NCBI GenBank assembly: GCA_900542175.1
Contig: UQNC01000002.1
Location: forward strand, 39,252 to 103,251
Length of the DNA stretch: 64,000 bases
Source: an uncultured Collinsella sp.
GTDB lineage: Bacteria > Actinomycetota > Coriobacteriia > Coriobacteriales > Coriobacteriaceae
Reading direction: 5' to 3'
Positions 8,460 through 18,374 of this stretch are shown here, piece after piece (within the stretch, counting starts at the first letter, position 1; the number at the start of each line of letters is the position of its first letter). The position numbers and the translations under genes are program-made. A model generated the notes under the pieces. That model was not told where the DNA came from. It worked only from the letters and a program-made list of their open reading frames with translations, and ran no database searches.

Positions 8460-8521
8460 AGCTCCCTTCGGGCTTGTTGGAATCGAACGTGCATCCGATT
8501 CCAACGTACCCAAAGGGAGCT
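8460..8521 (-). promoter_or_regulatory. Long hairpin sequestering the ribosome site of the HAD gene (riboregulator or terminator)
   Basis: Two nearly perfect stems are stacked: AGCTCCCTT (8460-8468) with AAGGGAGCT (8513-8521) plus a CGGG/CCCA step, then GTTGGAATCG (8476-8485) with CGATTCCAAC (8496-8505) around a ten-base loop. On the minus strand the outer 3' arm is the AAGGGAG ribosome site itself and is followed by TTTTCT right before the ATG. It therefore has the form of an intrinsic terminator and also of a ribosome-site lock. It may also end transcripts from adenine deaminase upstream. Confidence 0.6.
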
Positions 8522-8625
8522 CAAATAAGACTCCGCGGGCGTAAACGTTACAAGGACCTGGCAAATAGCTCACACATGCCAGAGGTCTCACGGTCGCGGC
8601 GTCAGGCGACACGCCACCCCGATGA

Positions 8626-10446
8626 CTAGTCGGCGTAGGTGAAGGTTGTAACGTCGAACATGCCCTCGGGGCGGATGCGGAGCGTCGGGATAACCGGCAG
8701 GGGCAGGAAGATGATGCCCATGATGGGGTCGAGCGGCGGCTCAATACCCATGGCGCGTGCCTTGACCATAAAGTCGTCGTGCTGCGCGGCAACGTCCTCG
8801 GCCGTGCCTTCGCTCATAAGGCCACCGAGCGCCAGCGGAATGCGCGCCACGACCTCGCCGTTACGCACCAGCACGTGGCCGCCCTGGCCCACGGCCTCAA
8901 CGGCAGCCATCATATCGGCCGCGTTGTCGCCCACCACGCACACGTTGTGCGAGTCGTGGCCGATCGTCGAGGCGATGGCACCGCCCGTAATGGTAAAGCC
9001 ACGCACCCAGCCGCGACCAATGTGCTTGCCAACAAGACCCAGGCCCGCAGGGCCATCACCGTCGGCCCCCTCGGCCTGCAGTGACAAGCCGCGGCCGTGG
9101 CGCTCGATCAGCATAATGCGGCGCAGGCCCTCGGCATTCTCGGGACGAGCCATGCCCGTGATGGCCTTGCCCGGCACCACGTCGATCACGGCCTCGCCCG
9201 GCTTAAAGGCATAGTCGAACACGTCAAGCGATAGCTTCGGCAGCTTAACGGAAGCACGCAGCTCATCGGCAAGGGCCGCAACCTCGGCCATCTCGGGTGC
9301 GATCTCGCCCACAAAGGTGCCGTCCTGCGCCACCAGAGCACCGGCGGCATATACGCGATGCGGAGCCGTGGCAAACGTCAGGTCGTTGAGTACCAGCAGG
9401 TCGGCACGCTTGCCCGGGGCGATGGCGCCACGCAGCTCGTGCGGGTCGCGGCAACCGTGGTCCAGGCCAAACGCCTCGGCCGTGGAGAGGGACGCCATAG
9501 AGATGGCAACCACGGGGTCGATACCGGCCTCGATAGCCACGCGACAGGCATTGTCGATCATGCCGGTCGCAAGCGCATCGGAAGGGGCGCGGTCGTCAGT
9601 CGCAAAGCAACAGCGGCGGGCGCGCGCGGGATTCTCCAGCAGCATCGGCGACAGGTTGGCCAGGTCATGGCTGCAGGTGCCCTCGCGCAGCATCACGTAC
9701 ATGCCACGAGACAGCTTGTCGAGCGCCTCCTCGGGAATCGTCGACTCATGGTCGGCGATAATGCCCGCCGCGGCATAGGCATTGAGGTCCTTGCCGGCAA
9801 CGAGCGGCGCATGGCCGTCGACCTGCTTGGACGGCGTCTGGTTGGCAGCATCGATGCGAGCACAGGTCTCAGGATCGGCCATAAAGACACCCGGCAGGTT
9901 CATCATCTCGCCCAGGCCAAAAACGTCGCCCGGATGCTCGGCAAAAAACGCCTGCATGTCAGCGGCGGTAATCACAGCGCCCGCTTGCTCATCGGGCAGC
10001 GCGGGCACGCACGAAGGCATCATGTACTTGATGGAGATGGGTGTACGGCGGCCGTCCTCAATCATAAAGCGCAAGCCATCGAGACCGGCAACATTGGCAA
10101 TCTCGTGGCTGTCGGCAATAGCGGTGGTGGTACCGCGCGTCGCCGCCATGCGTGCATACTCGGCAGGGCGGATGTTCGAAGACTCGATATGCAGATGCCC
10201 GTCAATAAAACCGGGGGCAAGATAGCGGCCCTGGCAATCGATGACCTCGGCAGCCTCATACGTACCGGCGGCATCGTCGCGACCGTCGTAGAGCACGCCG
10301 ACGACCACACCGTCCTTGACGGCAACGCTACCGGGCGCCACGCGCTGACCGTACACGTCGACAATCTGCGCATTGGTAAACAGCGTGTCGACGGGCACGC
10401 GGCCCTCGGCGGCCTCGATCACAGACCTCATGACCTCAACGGACAT
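8626..10446 (-). CDS. ade: Adenine deaminase
   Basis: 606 residues of the adenine deaminase (AdeC) branch of the amidohydrolase superfamily, converting adenine to hypoxanthine and ammonia. Visible motifs: metal-binding GFIDGHLHIESS, the DSHEIANVAG region, GHAPLV, DHES, and the ATDDRAPSD segment; the C-terminal domain carries HDSHNVCVVG and a conserved MSEGTAEDV. Length fits the family. The start at 10446 has AAGGAGAAGGT immediately upstream; the longer open frame to 10662 is not coding. Hypoxanthine produced here could feed the xanthine-dehydrogenase-type enzyme encoded at the right end of the window. Confidence 0.95.
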   Translation of the reverse strand: MSVEVMRSVIEAAEGRVPVDTLFTNAQIVDVYGQRVAPGSVAVKDGVVVGVLYDGRDDAAGTYEAAEVIDCQGRYLAPGFIDGHLHIESSNIRPAEYARMAATRGTTTAIADSHEIANVAGLDGLRFMIEDGRRTPISIKYMMPSCVPALPDEQAGAVITAADMQAFFAEHPGDVFGLGEMMNLPGVFMADPETCARIDAANQTPSKQVDGHAPLVAGKDLNAYAAAGIIADHESTIPEEALDKLSRGMYVMLREGTCSHDLANLSPMLLENPARARRCCFATDDRAPSDALATGMIDNACRVAIEAGIDPVVAISMASLSTAEAFGLDHGCRDPHELRGAIAPGKRADLLVLNDLTFATAPHRVYAAGALVAQDGTFVGEIAPEMAEVAALADELRASVKLPKLSLDVFDYAFKPGEAVIDVVPGKAITGMARPENAEGLRRIMLIERHGRGLSLQAEGADGDGPAGLGLVGKHIGRGWVRGFTITGGAIASTIGHDSHNVCVVGDNAADMMAAVEAVGQGGHVLVRNGEVVARIPLALGGLMSEGTAEDVAAQHDDFMVKARAMGIEPPLDPIMGIIFLPLPVIPTLRIRPEGMFDVTTFTYAD

Positions 10447-10789
10447 ACCTTCTCCTTTAACCGTAGAAAACAGCTGCGGAGCGGACAGGCCTTCACCGCA
10501 GCAAGACAATAGCCATTGTATGCCCAAACGATGGGTCGGGAATACACCCCCTCCGCTTAACGGCACACGCCGCTTGGCGCAATGAGGGCAGGTTGCTTTG
10601 TACCAATGACAAGGAGTGTCCCAAAGTGCCGGCACAAAAGGAACGTCCCCAAGTGCCAACAACGGCAGCGCCGATGTTTTGGCAACGACAGCGAGCGAAT
10701 CGTATTTGGTAAAACCGCGTAACTAAACAAGGCCGCAGTCGGGAATCCCGGCTGCGGCCTTGTTGCAACTTGTAAGGTCAACTCACTCG
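10447..10789. other. Intergenic region between adenine deaminase and TyrS
   Basis: About 340 bp. It holds the leader of the adenine deaminase gene, a dispersed GTCCC-type repeat near 10610-10657 resembling that at 7542-7659, and the TyrS terminator at its right end. No gene seen. Confidence 0.5.
10726..10764 (-). terminator. Terminator downstream of tyrS
   Basis: AACAAGGCCGCAG (10726-10738) pairs with CTGCGGCCTTGTT (10752-10764), with a short inner GGGA/TCCC stem. On the minus strand it is followed by TAGTT, a modest T-tract. It lies 26 bp past the tyrS stop. Confidence 0.7.
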
Positions 10790-12001
10790 TTAAATCAACT
10801 TGAAGCCCTTGCGCTTGCCTATGGAGAGGGTGTCGCCCAGCTTGAGGGCGCTCGGGTCGATGTTGTAGCTCTTGGGAGCCACGGCCTTGCCGTTGATCTT
10901 GACGCCGCCGCCGTCGATGTCGCGACGGGCCTGGCCGGCGCTGGCCGAAAGACCCAGGTCCTTGAGCAAGCCAGCGAGGTAGATCTGGCCCTCGTCGTTG
11001 ACAGTCAGCTCGACATGTTTCTCGGGGAAGTCGGCAAGCTGGCCCTCCTTGAACACACGGTCGAACTCGGCCTGGGCCTCGTCGCCGGCGCCGGCGCCGT
11101 GGTAGGTATCGCACAGGTCGCGGCCCAGAGCGCGCTTGAGCTCGTAGGGGTCGGCGGAACCGTCGGCCAGGGCGGCGTCGATCTTATCGACCTCGGCCGG
11201 GGCGAGCGAGCTCGCCAGACGATAGTACTTGCCGATCATCTCGTCGGGGATGGACATGGTCTTGCCGAACATATCCTTGGGCGCGTCGGTCAGGCCGATG
11301 TAGTTGCCGTAGGACTTGGACATCTTGCGCACGCCGTCGGTGCCCTCAAGCAGCGGCATGGTGAGCGCGATCTGCGGCTCCATGCCCATCTTCTCCATGA
11401 GCTCGCGGCCGGCGAGCAGGTTGAAGAGCTGATCGGTGCCGCCCATCTCCACGTCAGCCTTAATCATGACCGAATCGTATGCCTGCATCACGGGATACAG
11501 GAACTCATGCAGGGCGATCGGCGTCTGAGACTGGTAGCGCTTGGTAAAGTCATCGCGCTCAAGAATACGGGCGACGGTGAACTTGGAGCACACCTGCAGC
11601 AGGCCGGCAAGGTCCATCGACAAGATCCAGTCACCGTTGTGCACGATGGTGGTCTTCTCGGGATCCAGGATCTTCATGGCCTGGCTCACGTAGGTCTCGG
11701 CATTGGCCTCGATCTGCTCCTGCGAAAGCTGCGGGCGGGTGGAATTCTTGCCCGAGGGGTCGCCGATCAGCGCGGTACCGTTGCCGATGATGAGGGTGAC
11801 GTTGTGGCCCAGATCCTGGAACTGACGCATCTTGCGCAGCGGCACGGCATGGCCAAGGTGCAGGTCGGGGCTAGTGGGGTCGACGCCGAGCTTGATGTTG
11901 AGGGGCTCGCCCTTCTCAAGCTTCTTGCGAAGGTCGGTCTCGGGGACGATCTTCGCGGCGCCCGAGGTGATGATACGCATTTGCTCGTCAACAGACAGCA
12001 T
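10790..12001 (-). CDS. tyrS: Tyrosyl-tRNA synthetase (TyrZ-like)
   Basis: 403 residues of class I aminoacyl-tRNA synthetase. The HIGH box is HLGH at 48-51 and the second signature is a perfect KMSKS at 226-230. FTVARILERDDFTKRY is typical for the TyrZ subgroup. The C-terminal 60 residues form an S4-type RNA-binding domain. The start at 12001 is set by AAGGAGG seven bases upstream; the open frame extends seven codons further but contains that ribosome site. No T-box leader fits in the 97 bp upstream gap. Confidence 0.97.
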   Translation of the reverse strand: MLSVDEQMRIITSGAAKIVPETDLRKKLEKGEPLNIKLGVDPTSPDLHLGHAVPLRKMRQFQDLGHNVTLIIGNGTALIGDPSGKNSTRPQLSQEQIEANAETYVSQAMKILDPEKTTIVHNGDWILSMDLAGLLQVCSKFTVARILERDDFTKRYQSQTPIALHEFLYPVMQAYDSVMIKADVEMGGTDQLFNLLAGRELMEKMGMEPQIALTMPLLEGTDGVRKMSKSYGNYIGLTDAPKDMFGKTMSIPDEMIGKYYRLASSLAPAEVDKIDAALADGSADPYELKRALGRDLCDTYHGAGAGDEAQAEFDRVFKEGQLADFPEKHVELTVNDEGQIYLAGLLKDLGLSASAGQARRDIDGGGVKINGKAVAPKSYNIDPSALKLGDTLSIGKRKGFKLI

Positions 12002-12098
12002 TGGGTATCCTCCTTTTGCCATAGCACCCTCACCGGATACGGCGGTGCTGGAAGTTCATAAACTCTCTTATGATAACCAAAACGGCGCGGCCGAACAC

Positions 12099-14057
12099 CT
12101 ACGACAGGAAAATCCTCGTCCTGCCGCACGCATCAACGGCGACCGGCAGGCGCATGCCGTCGCGCTCGACCAAATATCGTGTTTGCTGACGGCGCGAGCA
12201 GTCACGGCAACGAACCTGCCCTGTTGCATCCTTGGCGCAGGCACCCTCGGCGGTCAGCAGGCAGTGCTCGCACACCATAAGCTCGGGACGGTCGGCGTCG
12301 ACCGGACCCAAGACGCCGGGTTCAGCAGCCAGTTCGGCAATACGCTCCGCATCATTGCCGAGCAACTCGGCCGGCAAGCACACCCGCCCCGCACCGAGTC
12401 CGCGCAGCCAGGTAAGCGTGGCCCGATTCGCGCAGAACACCGGCGCCGCCACGTCAAACGCCACGCCCAGCTCGCGAGCGATCACCACCTGTCCTAGGTT
12501 GCGGCAGACGACGCGCCCGGCACGCTGCATCAGTGAGCGGGTCCGGTCAGCGTCACCCGTGCGGCACACCTCGTCCAGCACCACAACGGCGTCGGACAAA
12601 TCGAGCTCTCCGCGCGGGTCGGCATCCATCAGCTGCCAAGCAAAAACCATGCGAGCGGAAACCGCGCACTCCACCAACTCCGTCGACGCACCGCCATCCA
12701 CCACAACATCCTCAAAGGGCAGTACCTCAACGGCACGTGCAACGGGCGCAATCGCATCCGTCTCGGCCCGCATGCGCTCCAACACCGCCGCCGTCTGATC
12801 CAGCACGCCGGCGCTGCGAATCAGGTATACCTCACAGCCCGTGTCCACCTTACGTTTGCAATGCACGACGACGCGCTTCCCCGCTGCGGCACCCACGGGG
12901 CAAGGCACCTGTGGCCAGCGCTTGGGCACATCGGGACGCGCGTCGGCACCCGGGTAAAATCGGATTTCGAGCGTATCGCCCGCCGCCACGGCGGCATCAA
13001 GCTCAACCGTCACCTCTTCGTGGCCCACAGCGACCAAGCGCCCCACGCGCACGCCCTGGTTAATTGCACGCTCAAAGCTCATCAGCTCGGCACCCGAACG
13101 CCCTCGCAGGTACGCATCGGTAAACCCACGGTTAAACGACCTTCCCAGCTCGCGCTCAAGCTCTTCCACGGCACCGGGGTCCCACGCGCCGTCGCGCAGC
13201 ATATCGAGCGCCCGGCGCCAAACCCGCACCACGTTGAATACGTAATCGGGGTTCTTCATACGCCCCTCGATCTTGAGCGACGCAACGCCGGCGTCTACAA
13301 GCTCGGGCAGATGCGCAATACCCAGATAGTCATGCGGACACAGCAGACGATCCCCCTCGACGGCGACAACGCTCTGTCCCGCCTCGTCCACTAGGTCGTA
13401 CGCCAGACGGCACGGCTGTGTGCAGTCGCCGCGCATTGCCGAGCGCCCACGCCGCAGGGCCGAGAACTCGCACGCCCCCGAATAGCCGATGCAAATCGCA
13501 CCGTGGCAGAATACCTCGATGGGCACGCCCGTGGCACAGAGCGCCGCAATCTCGTCGACCGTCAGCTCGCGCGCCGTCGTCACGCGCTCGACCCCCAGCT
13601 CATCGGCGGCAAGCCGCACGGCGCCTTCGCTGTGAACGCCCGCCTGCGTAGACAGGTGAACCTCGACCCCGGGAATCGCCGCGCGCAGTGCGCAGGCCAG
13701 CCCGGCATCGGCGACAATCAGAGCATCGGCGCCCAGCTCCAGTGCATGAGCTCCCAACGCCACCGCGTCGGACAACTCATCGTCAAACACGAACACGTTG
13801 AGCGTCACGTACACACGCACGCCATGGGCATGCGCCACGGCGCAGCCGCGCGCAAACTCGTCATCCGTAAAGCCGTGGGCGCTCACACGGGCGTTAAAGC
13901 CGCCCAACCCCGCATAGATGGCATCGGTACCCGCGGCGATAGCCGCAAGCATCTGATCGAGTCCGCCCGCCGGCGCCAGCAGCTCGGGCAGCGCCGCACT
14001 GACAACATCCAATCCAGTCTCGTATTGTCCGCTCGGCCCCATCGCCCGAATCGCCAT
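12099..14057 (-). CDS. Peptidase U32 family protein
   Basis: 652 residues. The N-terminal half has the U32 fold: LLAPAGGLDQMLAAIAAGTDAIY, the family signature EVFCHGAICIGYSGACEFS, then the conserved Cys pair in RGDCTQPCR, and SLKIEGRMKNPDYV. U32 proteins include collagenase-like peptidases and, better established, tRNA or cofactor hydroxylases (the TrhP/UbiU type), so protease activity should not be assumed. The C-terminal part has a Cys-rich end (CEHCLLTAEGACA and CRDC) that could hold a metal. AAGGAG seven bases before 14057 fixes the start. Confidence 0.88.
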   Translation of the reverse strand: MAIRAMGPSGQYETGLDVVSAALPELLAPAGGLDQMLAAIAAGTDAIYAGLGGFNARVSAHGFTDDEFARGCAVAHAHGVRVYVTLNVFVFDDELSDAVALGAHALELGADALIVADAGLACALRAAIPGVEVHLSTQAGVHSEGAVRLAADELGVERVTTARELTVDEIAALCATGVPIEVFCHGAICIGYSGACEFSALRRGRSAMRGDCTQPCRLAYDLVDEAGQSVVAVEGDRLLCPHDYLGIAHLPELVDAGVASLKIEGRMKNPDYVFNVVRVWRRALDMLRDGAWDPGAVEELERELGRSFNRGFTDAYLRGRSGAELMSFERAINQGVRVGRLVAVGHEEVTVELDAAVAAGDTLEIRFYPGADARPDVPKRWPQVPCPVGAAAGKRVVVHCKRKVDTGCEVYLIRSAGVLDQTAAVLERMRAETDAIAPVARAVEVLPFEDVVVDGGASTELVECAVSARMVFAWQLMDADPRGELDLSDAVVVLDEVCRTGDADRTRSLMQRAGRVVCRNLGQVVIARELGVAFDVAAPVFCANRATLTWLRGLGAGRVCLPAELLGNDAERIAELAAEPGVLGPVDADRPELMVCEHCLLTAEGACAKDATGQVRCRDCSRRQQTRYLVERDGMRLPVAVDACGRTRIFLS

Positions 14058-14219
14058 CGACAAACTCCTTACCAAGGTATGCATTCACTCTGAAAAATGC
14101 CGTCATCCAGCATACACGAGGCCTCGCGCGCCCCGTTTGGTTTATCGTGTAATAACTTATGTCCATCCTGCCCCGACGGCACATCCACCGTCCGGCACGA
14201 CATACCTGGAGGTCAATAT

Positions 14220-16418
14220 ATGGGTCCTCGCCAACGACAGGGACACAGCCGTTCAAAGACGCACGCCCTGCCCATAATCCTGCTCTCGTTTTTGGGCTTT
14301 CTGCTGATTGCGGGCGTGGCGTTTGGCATCGGCATGGTCGGCAACGTCAACCGCTGGCTGTCCGATCTGCCCGACTACACCGACGCCAACGCGTATCTGG
14401 TGAGCGAGCCCACCGAGATCGTCGACTGCAACGGCAACAAGATCGCGAGCTTCTACACGCAAAACCGCAAGTCCATCACCAAGGACGAGGTCTCCCCCTA
14501 CGTGCTGCAAGGCACCGTTGACGTTGAGGACGAGCGCTTCTACGAGCACGGCGGTATCGACCTGTGGGGTATCGCGCGTGCTGCGGTGGCAACCCTCGGC
14601 GGCGGGCACGAAGGCGCCTCGACTATCACCCAGCAGCTTGTGCGCAACACCATCCTGCAGGAGGAGCAGTTCGACTCGACCATTGAGCGTAAGGTGCGCG
14701 AGGCCTACATCGCCATCAAGATGGAGGACATGTACTCCAAAGACGAGATCCTCATGATGTACCTCAACACCATCTATTACGGCCACGGCGCCTACGGCAT
14801 CGAGGCCGCAGCCGAGACCTATCTGTCCAAGAGCGCCGCCGACCTCACCCTGAGCGAGGCCGCGCTACTCATCGGCCTTCCCAACTCGCCTTCGCAGTAC
14901 GACCCCACGGTCAATCCCGATCTGGCACTGTCCCGCCGCAACAAGGTTCTCGACAACATGCTGCGCCTGGGCCACATCACCCAGGAGGAGCACGATGCCG
15001 CACAGGCCGAGCCCATCACCCTCAACGTGACCGAAATCTCGGGCAGCGGCGTCGACGTATACTCGCAGCCCTACTTTGTCTCCTACGTCAAGCAGCTGCT
15101 GGAGCAGGAGTTCTCGACCGACGTGCTCTTTAAGGGCGGCCTGACCGTCAAGACCACCATCGACCCCACGATGCAGCAGGTGGCAGAGAATGCCGTCCGC
15201 GAGCAGCTCGACACGCTCTCGCTCGACGGCCTGGACATGGGCATGGTCGTCGTCGACCCCAAGACCGGCTACATCAAGTGCATGGTGGGCGGCTACGACT
15301 ACAACGCCGACGAGAACCACGTAAACCATGCCACGGCCAAGCGTCCCGTCGGCTCCACCTTTAAGGCCTTTACGCTGGCAACTGCCATCCAAAACGGCAT
15401 GAACCCCAACGTCACCCTCAACTGCAACTCGCCGCTCAAGGCCAAGGGCACCACGACCGAGGTACAAAACTACGCCAACCAGAGCTATGGCAACATCACG
15501 CTTAAGCAGGCGACGGCATACTCCTCCAACACCGGCTACATCCAGGTGGCGGAAGCCGTCGGCAACAGCAAGATCATCTCGCTCGTCAAAAAGCTCGGCA
15601 TCGATCCCGCCAAGGACAACATCGAGGACGTTCCCGTCATGACGCTCGGCACCGGCTCGATCTCGCCGCTCGAGATGGCCGCCGCCTACGCGACGTTTGC
15701 CAACGGCGGCTACTATCGCCAGCCGATCGCCATCACCGAGATTGACTCTCGTACCGGCTCGGTGCTGTACCAGCACACTGACAATCCCTCACAGGTGCTT
15801 ACCGAGGGCGAGGCCGCCGCGGTCACCGATGTTCTGTCCGGCGTCATGCAGGGCGGCGGTACGGGCGCTGCCGGTGCCCTAAGCGTCAACCAGCCCTATG
15901 CCGGCAAGACGGGCACCACCGACAACACCACCAACCTGTGGTTCTGCGGCTATACCCCGCAGCTGGCGTGCGCCCTGTGGACCGGCTATTCCGCGGGCGA
16001 GATCCCCATCCAAAAATACGGCACGGACCTGCTGGGCGACAGCACCAACCTGCCTGTCTTTAAGCGGTTTATGAACACCGTTCTGACCGGTACCGAGCGC
16101 GAGGAGTTTGTGACCGGAACGGCTCCCACCTATAAGAACAACAGCGTCTGGAAGTTCTACGGCACCAACAACGCCAAGAAGACGGAGAACGACGACAAGG
16201 ACAAGGACGAGGACGAAGAGGAAACCACCACAACAACTACCACGACGACCACGACCACCGAGACCACGGGCGGCGACACCACCGGCGGCACCGGTACGAC
16301 CGGCGGCTCGACGGGCGGCTCCACCGGTGGTTCGACCGGCGGCGATGGCGGCACGCCTACGCCTACGCCTACGCCCACTCCCGACCCCTCCCCCACGCCT
16401 GACGATACGGTCGGCTAA
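14220..16418 (+). CDS. Class A penicillin-binding protein (bifunctional glycosyltransferase/transpeptidase)
   Basis: 732 residues. A short basic cytoplasmic tail and one TM helix (about 17-40) are followed by a GT51 glycosyltransferase domain (VEDERFYEHGGID, then STITQQLVRN) and a transpeptidase domain with the Ser-x-x-Lys active site (GSTFKAF), the SSN triad member and the KTG box (AGKTGTTD). The last 75 residues are low complexity: a run of acidic and Lys residues, a poly-Thr tract, Gly/Ser/Thr repeats and Pro-Thr repeats, which suggests a wall-spanning extracellular tail. It polymerises and cross-links peptidoglycan. GGAGG precedes the ATG at 14220, and a strong terminator follows. Confidence 0.95.
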   Translation: MGPRQRQGHSRSKTHALPIILLSFLGFLLIAGVAFGIGMVGNVNRWLSDLPDYTDANAYLVSEPTEIVDCNGNKIASFYTQNRKSITKDEVSPYVLQGTVDVEDERFYEHGGIDLWGIARAAVATLGGGHEGASTITQQLVRNTILQEEQFDSTIERKVREAYIAIKMEDMYSKDEILMMYLNTIYYGHGAYGIEAAAETYLSKSAADLTLSEAALLIGLPNSPSQYDPTVNPDLALSRRNKVLDNMLRLGHITQEEHDAAQAEPITLNVTEISGSGVDVYSQPYFVSYVKQLLEQEFSTDVLFKGGLTVKTTIDPTMQQVAENAVREQLDTLSLDGLDMGMVVVDPKTGYIKCMVGGYDYNADENHVNHATAKRPVGSTFKAFTLATAIQNGMNPNVTLNCNSPLKAKGTTTEVQNYANQSYGNITLKQATAYSSNTGYIQVAEAVGNSKIISLVKKLGIDPAKDNIEDVPVMTLGTGSISPLEMAAAYATFANGGYYRQPIAITEIDSRTGSVLYQHTDNPSQVLTEGEAAAVTDVLSGVMQGGGTGAAGALSVNQPYAGKTGTTDNTTNLWFCGYTPQLACALWTGYSAGEIPIQKYGTDLLGDSTNLPVFKRFMNTVLTGTEREEFVTGTAPTYKNNSVWKFYGTNNAKKTENDDKDKDEDEEETTTTTTTTTTTTETTGGDTTGGTGTTGGSTGGSTGGSTGGDGGTPTPTPTPTPDPSPTPDDTVG

Positions 16419-16442
16419 GAAGTACGCGACTAAAGCCAACAA

Positions 16443-16484
16443 GGCCCCGAGCAGCTTATTGAACTGCTCGGGGCCTTTTAGTTT
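16443..16484 (+). terminator. Terminator after the PBP gene
   Basis: A perfect 12-bp stem, GGCCCCGAGCAG with CTGCTCGGGGCC, around a nine-base loop, followed by TTTTAGTTT. Confidence 0.92.
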
Positions 16485-16602
16485 GAAGCGACCTGGTGGG
16501 CGGTCTTTATACCGGCAAACAAAAAGAGGTACCGACCAACGTCGATACCCCTTACAAGCCACTATGTCAGCGCACACAATGCCGAGCGCACGACCCGCAC
16601 AC

Positions 16603-17040
16603 CTACTTGCGAGAATTGCTCAACTTATTGATCAGCGCCTCGAGACGCTCGCCGTCCTCGGCCGTCTGGGCAATAACCAAAATCGTATCGTTGCCGGCAA
16701 GCGAGCCAAGCACATCGGGCAACTCTGCCGCATCAACGGCGGCGGCGATGCCGGAAGCCGTGCCAGGCTGAGCCTTGATCATAACCAGATTATCGGTACG
16801 CAGAACGCCCGTTACGAGCTCGGAAACCATACGCTGCAGGTGCAAGTCCTCTGCCAGAACATAGATGCCCTCAGGGAGCTTACGCAGCCCCATGTCGGCA
16901 ATATCGCGAGAGACAGTCGCCTGCGTGCAATCAAAGCCCATAGCACGGAGCTCATCAACCAGCACGCGCTGCGTGCGGACATCCTTATTGCGCACAATAT
17001 CTCTAATGGCATCCTGGCGCCCATTGCGTTTTTTAGCCAT
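16603..17040 (-). CDS. argR: Arginine repressor
   Basis: 145 residues, the standard ArgR size. The N-terminal winged helix has the recognition segment CTQATVSRDIADMGLRK, and the C-terminal oligomerisation/arginine-binding domain has the GTASGIAAAVD and GNDTILVIA motifs. It represses arginine biosynthesis or activates catabolism when arginine is bound. The start at 17040 follows GGAGAGAGGG; an in-frame upstream extension is not supported. No arginine biosynthetic genes are nearby, but ygeW and ygeX at 34-38 kb are in related nitrogen metabolism. Confidence 0.95.
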   Translation of the reverse strand: MAKKRNGRQDAIRDIVRNKDVRTQRVLVDELRAMGFDCTQATVSRDIADMGLRKLPEGIYVLAEDLHLQRMVSELVTGVLRTDNLVMIKAQPGTASGIAAAVDAAELPDVLGSLAGNDTILVIAQTAEDGERLEALINKLSNSRK

Positions 17041-17172
17041 ACAAACCCTCTCTCCAAAAGATGGCGGAGACAATCAATCAGTGATTGAATAGTTTAACGC
17101 TATTTGAAGGCTTTTGTGTATAAGAACGCATTTCGAAACAATTCTATGCAAGTTTGTTTCGTAATGAGCCGT

Positions 17173-18213
17173 TTAGGCGGTTTTTGCGCCCGTCCGGTTA
17201 AGAAAAGCTGCCAGATGCGTACACATCACGCAGCGCGCGGGCTTAGCGCTGGCGATCGGCCCAAACAACAGGCCCAGTCCCCGATGGTTGTCCTTGAGCG
17301 CGGCGACCATCTGACGGGTTCGAGGCGCCTCGAGCATATCACGCATGCGGGCGGAACGCTCGATTGACGACACTCCATGCGGGCTCAGACACAAATTCTC
17401 GATGCAGGCGACCAGTCCGGCAAAGTAGAACTTTTGGCTTGCCAGCTTGAGCCGACCACCGCTATCTGCTTCCGAGAGTGAGTCCGCAAGCTCGTCGAGC
17501 GCCCGGGTGTCATCGGATACCTTGGCATACATGGTGGGATCAAAGGCATCTGTAAGCTTAGGCGCCACCGCGTGGAAACAAGCGTCGCCGCATCCGGAGA
17601 CGCGCTGCGCCTGCGAGAGCGCGCATGCCATAAACCCAACTGTGCGAAACGCCTTGTCGCACAAAAGGCATGCCTCAAACAGCGGACGGCTATACATCAC
17701 GCCAGAGACTTGAGCAACCAAGCCGCCTAAAATCAACTGAGGCAGCCCGGCCACCATTGAAGATTTGCTATCAATGGAAATATGAGTAGCATCCAAGACG
17801 CGCGAATGGCGCTCTCGATGTGCATCATAGCGGTCGAGCGACACCGTGGGGAACACTATGTCTGCCGCAGTATCGCACGCGATATCGACCATCTTGGAAA
17901 GGGATTGCGGAGCAAACCACTCATCGGCGTTCATGGCGATGATTTGAGAGCCGCGCGAGGCATCAAAACCGGCACGAAGACAAGCGCCGCGCTTCGCGTC
18001 CTCGACGTCAATCAAATCAATATGGATGTCCCTGTCGGCAGCAACTTGAAGCGAATGGCGCACACCGGGCGCAGCATCGCGGCAGACAACGACAATCTGC
18101 AAATCGTAGAGGTCTTGGTTCTGGATACTCTCGAGCGCACGCATCGCATAGCTGGGCGAGCCTTCTACCACAAGGATCACCGAAAGTCGCGGATGCGAGC
18201 CACGTCGAACCAA
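17173..18213 (-). CDS. Glycosyltransferase family 2-like protein
   Basis: 346 residues. The first 110 resemble a GT-A/GT2 nucleotide-binding half: LSVILVVEGSPSYAMRALESI, LQIVVVCRDA, and IAMNADEWFAP where the usual DXD region would be. The expected aspartates are only partly conserved (NADE), so activity is uncertain. The C-terminal half is helical and does not match a family I recognise, and there is no membrane helix. The start is a TTG with AGAGGA upstream. It is a single gene between truA and argR on the same strand. Confidence 0.65.
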   Translation of the reverse strand: MVRRGSHPRLSVILVVEGSPSYAMRALESIQNQDLYDLQIVVVCRDAAPGVRHSLQVAADRDIHIDLIDVEDAKRGACLRAGFDASRGSQIIAMNADEWFAPQSLSKMVDIACDTAADIVFPTVSLDRYDAHRERHSRVLDATHISIDSKSSMVAGLPQLILGGLVAQVSGVMYSRPLFEACLLCDKAFRTVGFMACALSQAQRVSGCGDACFHAVAPKLTDAFDPTMYAKVSDDTRALDELADSLSEADSGGRLKLASQKFYFAGLVACIENLCLSPHGVSSIERSARMRDMLEAPRTRQMVAALKDNHRGLGLLFGPIASAKPARCVMCTHLAAFLNRTGAKTA

Positions 18214-18374
18214 ATTATCCGTCCTCTCGACAGCAATGAATCAAACCGTGGTTCATGGTACACCCCGGCAATAAAAGCAATGAGACACCGGTTGCATTGC
18301 ACGCCAAGAACAGATGTTGCACACGCGCAGCCCACAGATGACAGGTGTCGACGCACGAGACGTCGAGCCCTCCC

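Noticed and set aside
8476..8505. GTTCGATTCC-like sequence resembling a tRNA T arm
   Set aside because: The complementary arm and the outer stem make a single long hairpin; no acceptor, D or anticodon arms are present.
10447..10662. N-terminal extension of adenine deaminase to 10662
   Set aside because: A strong ribosome site is directly before 10446, and the extra residues match no adenine deaminase and cover a dispersed repeat.
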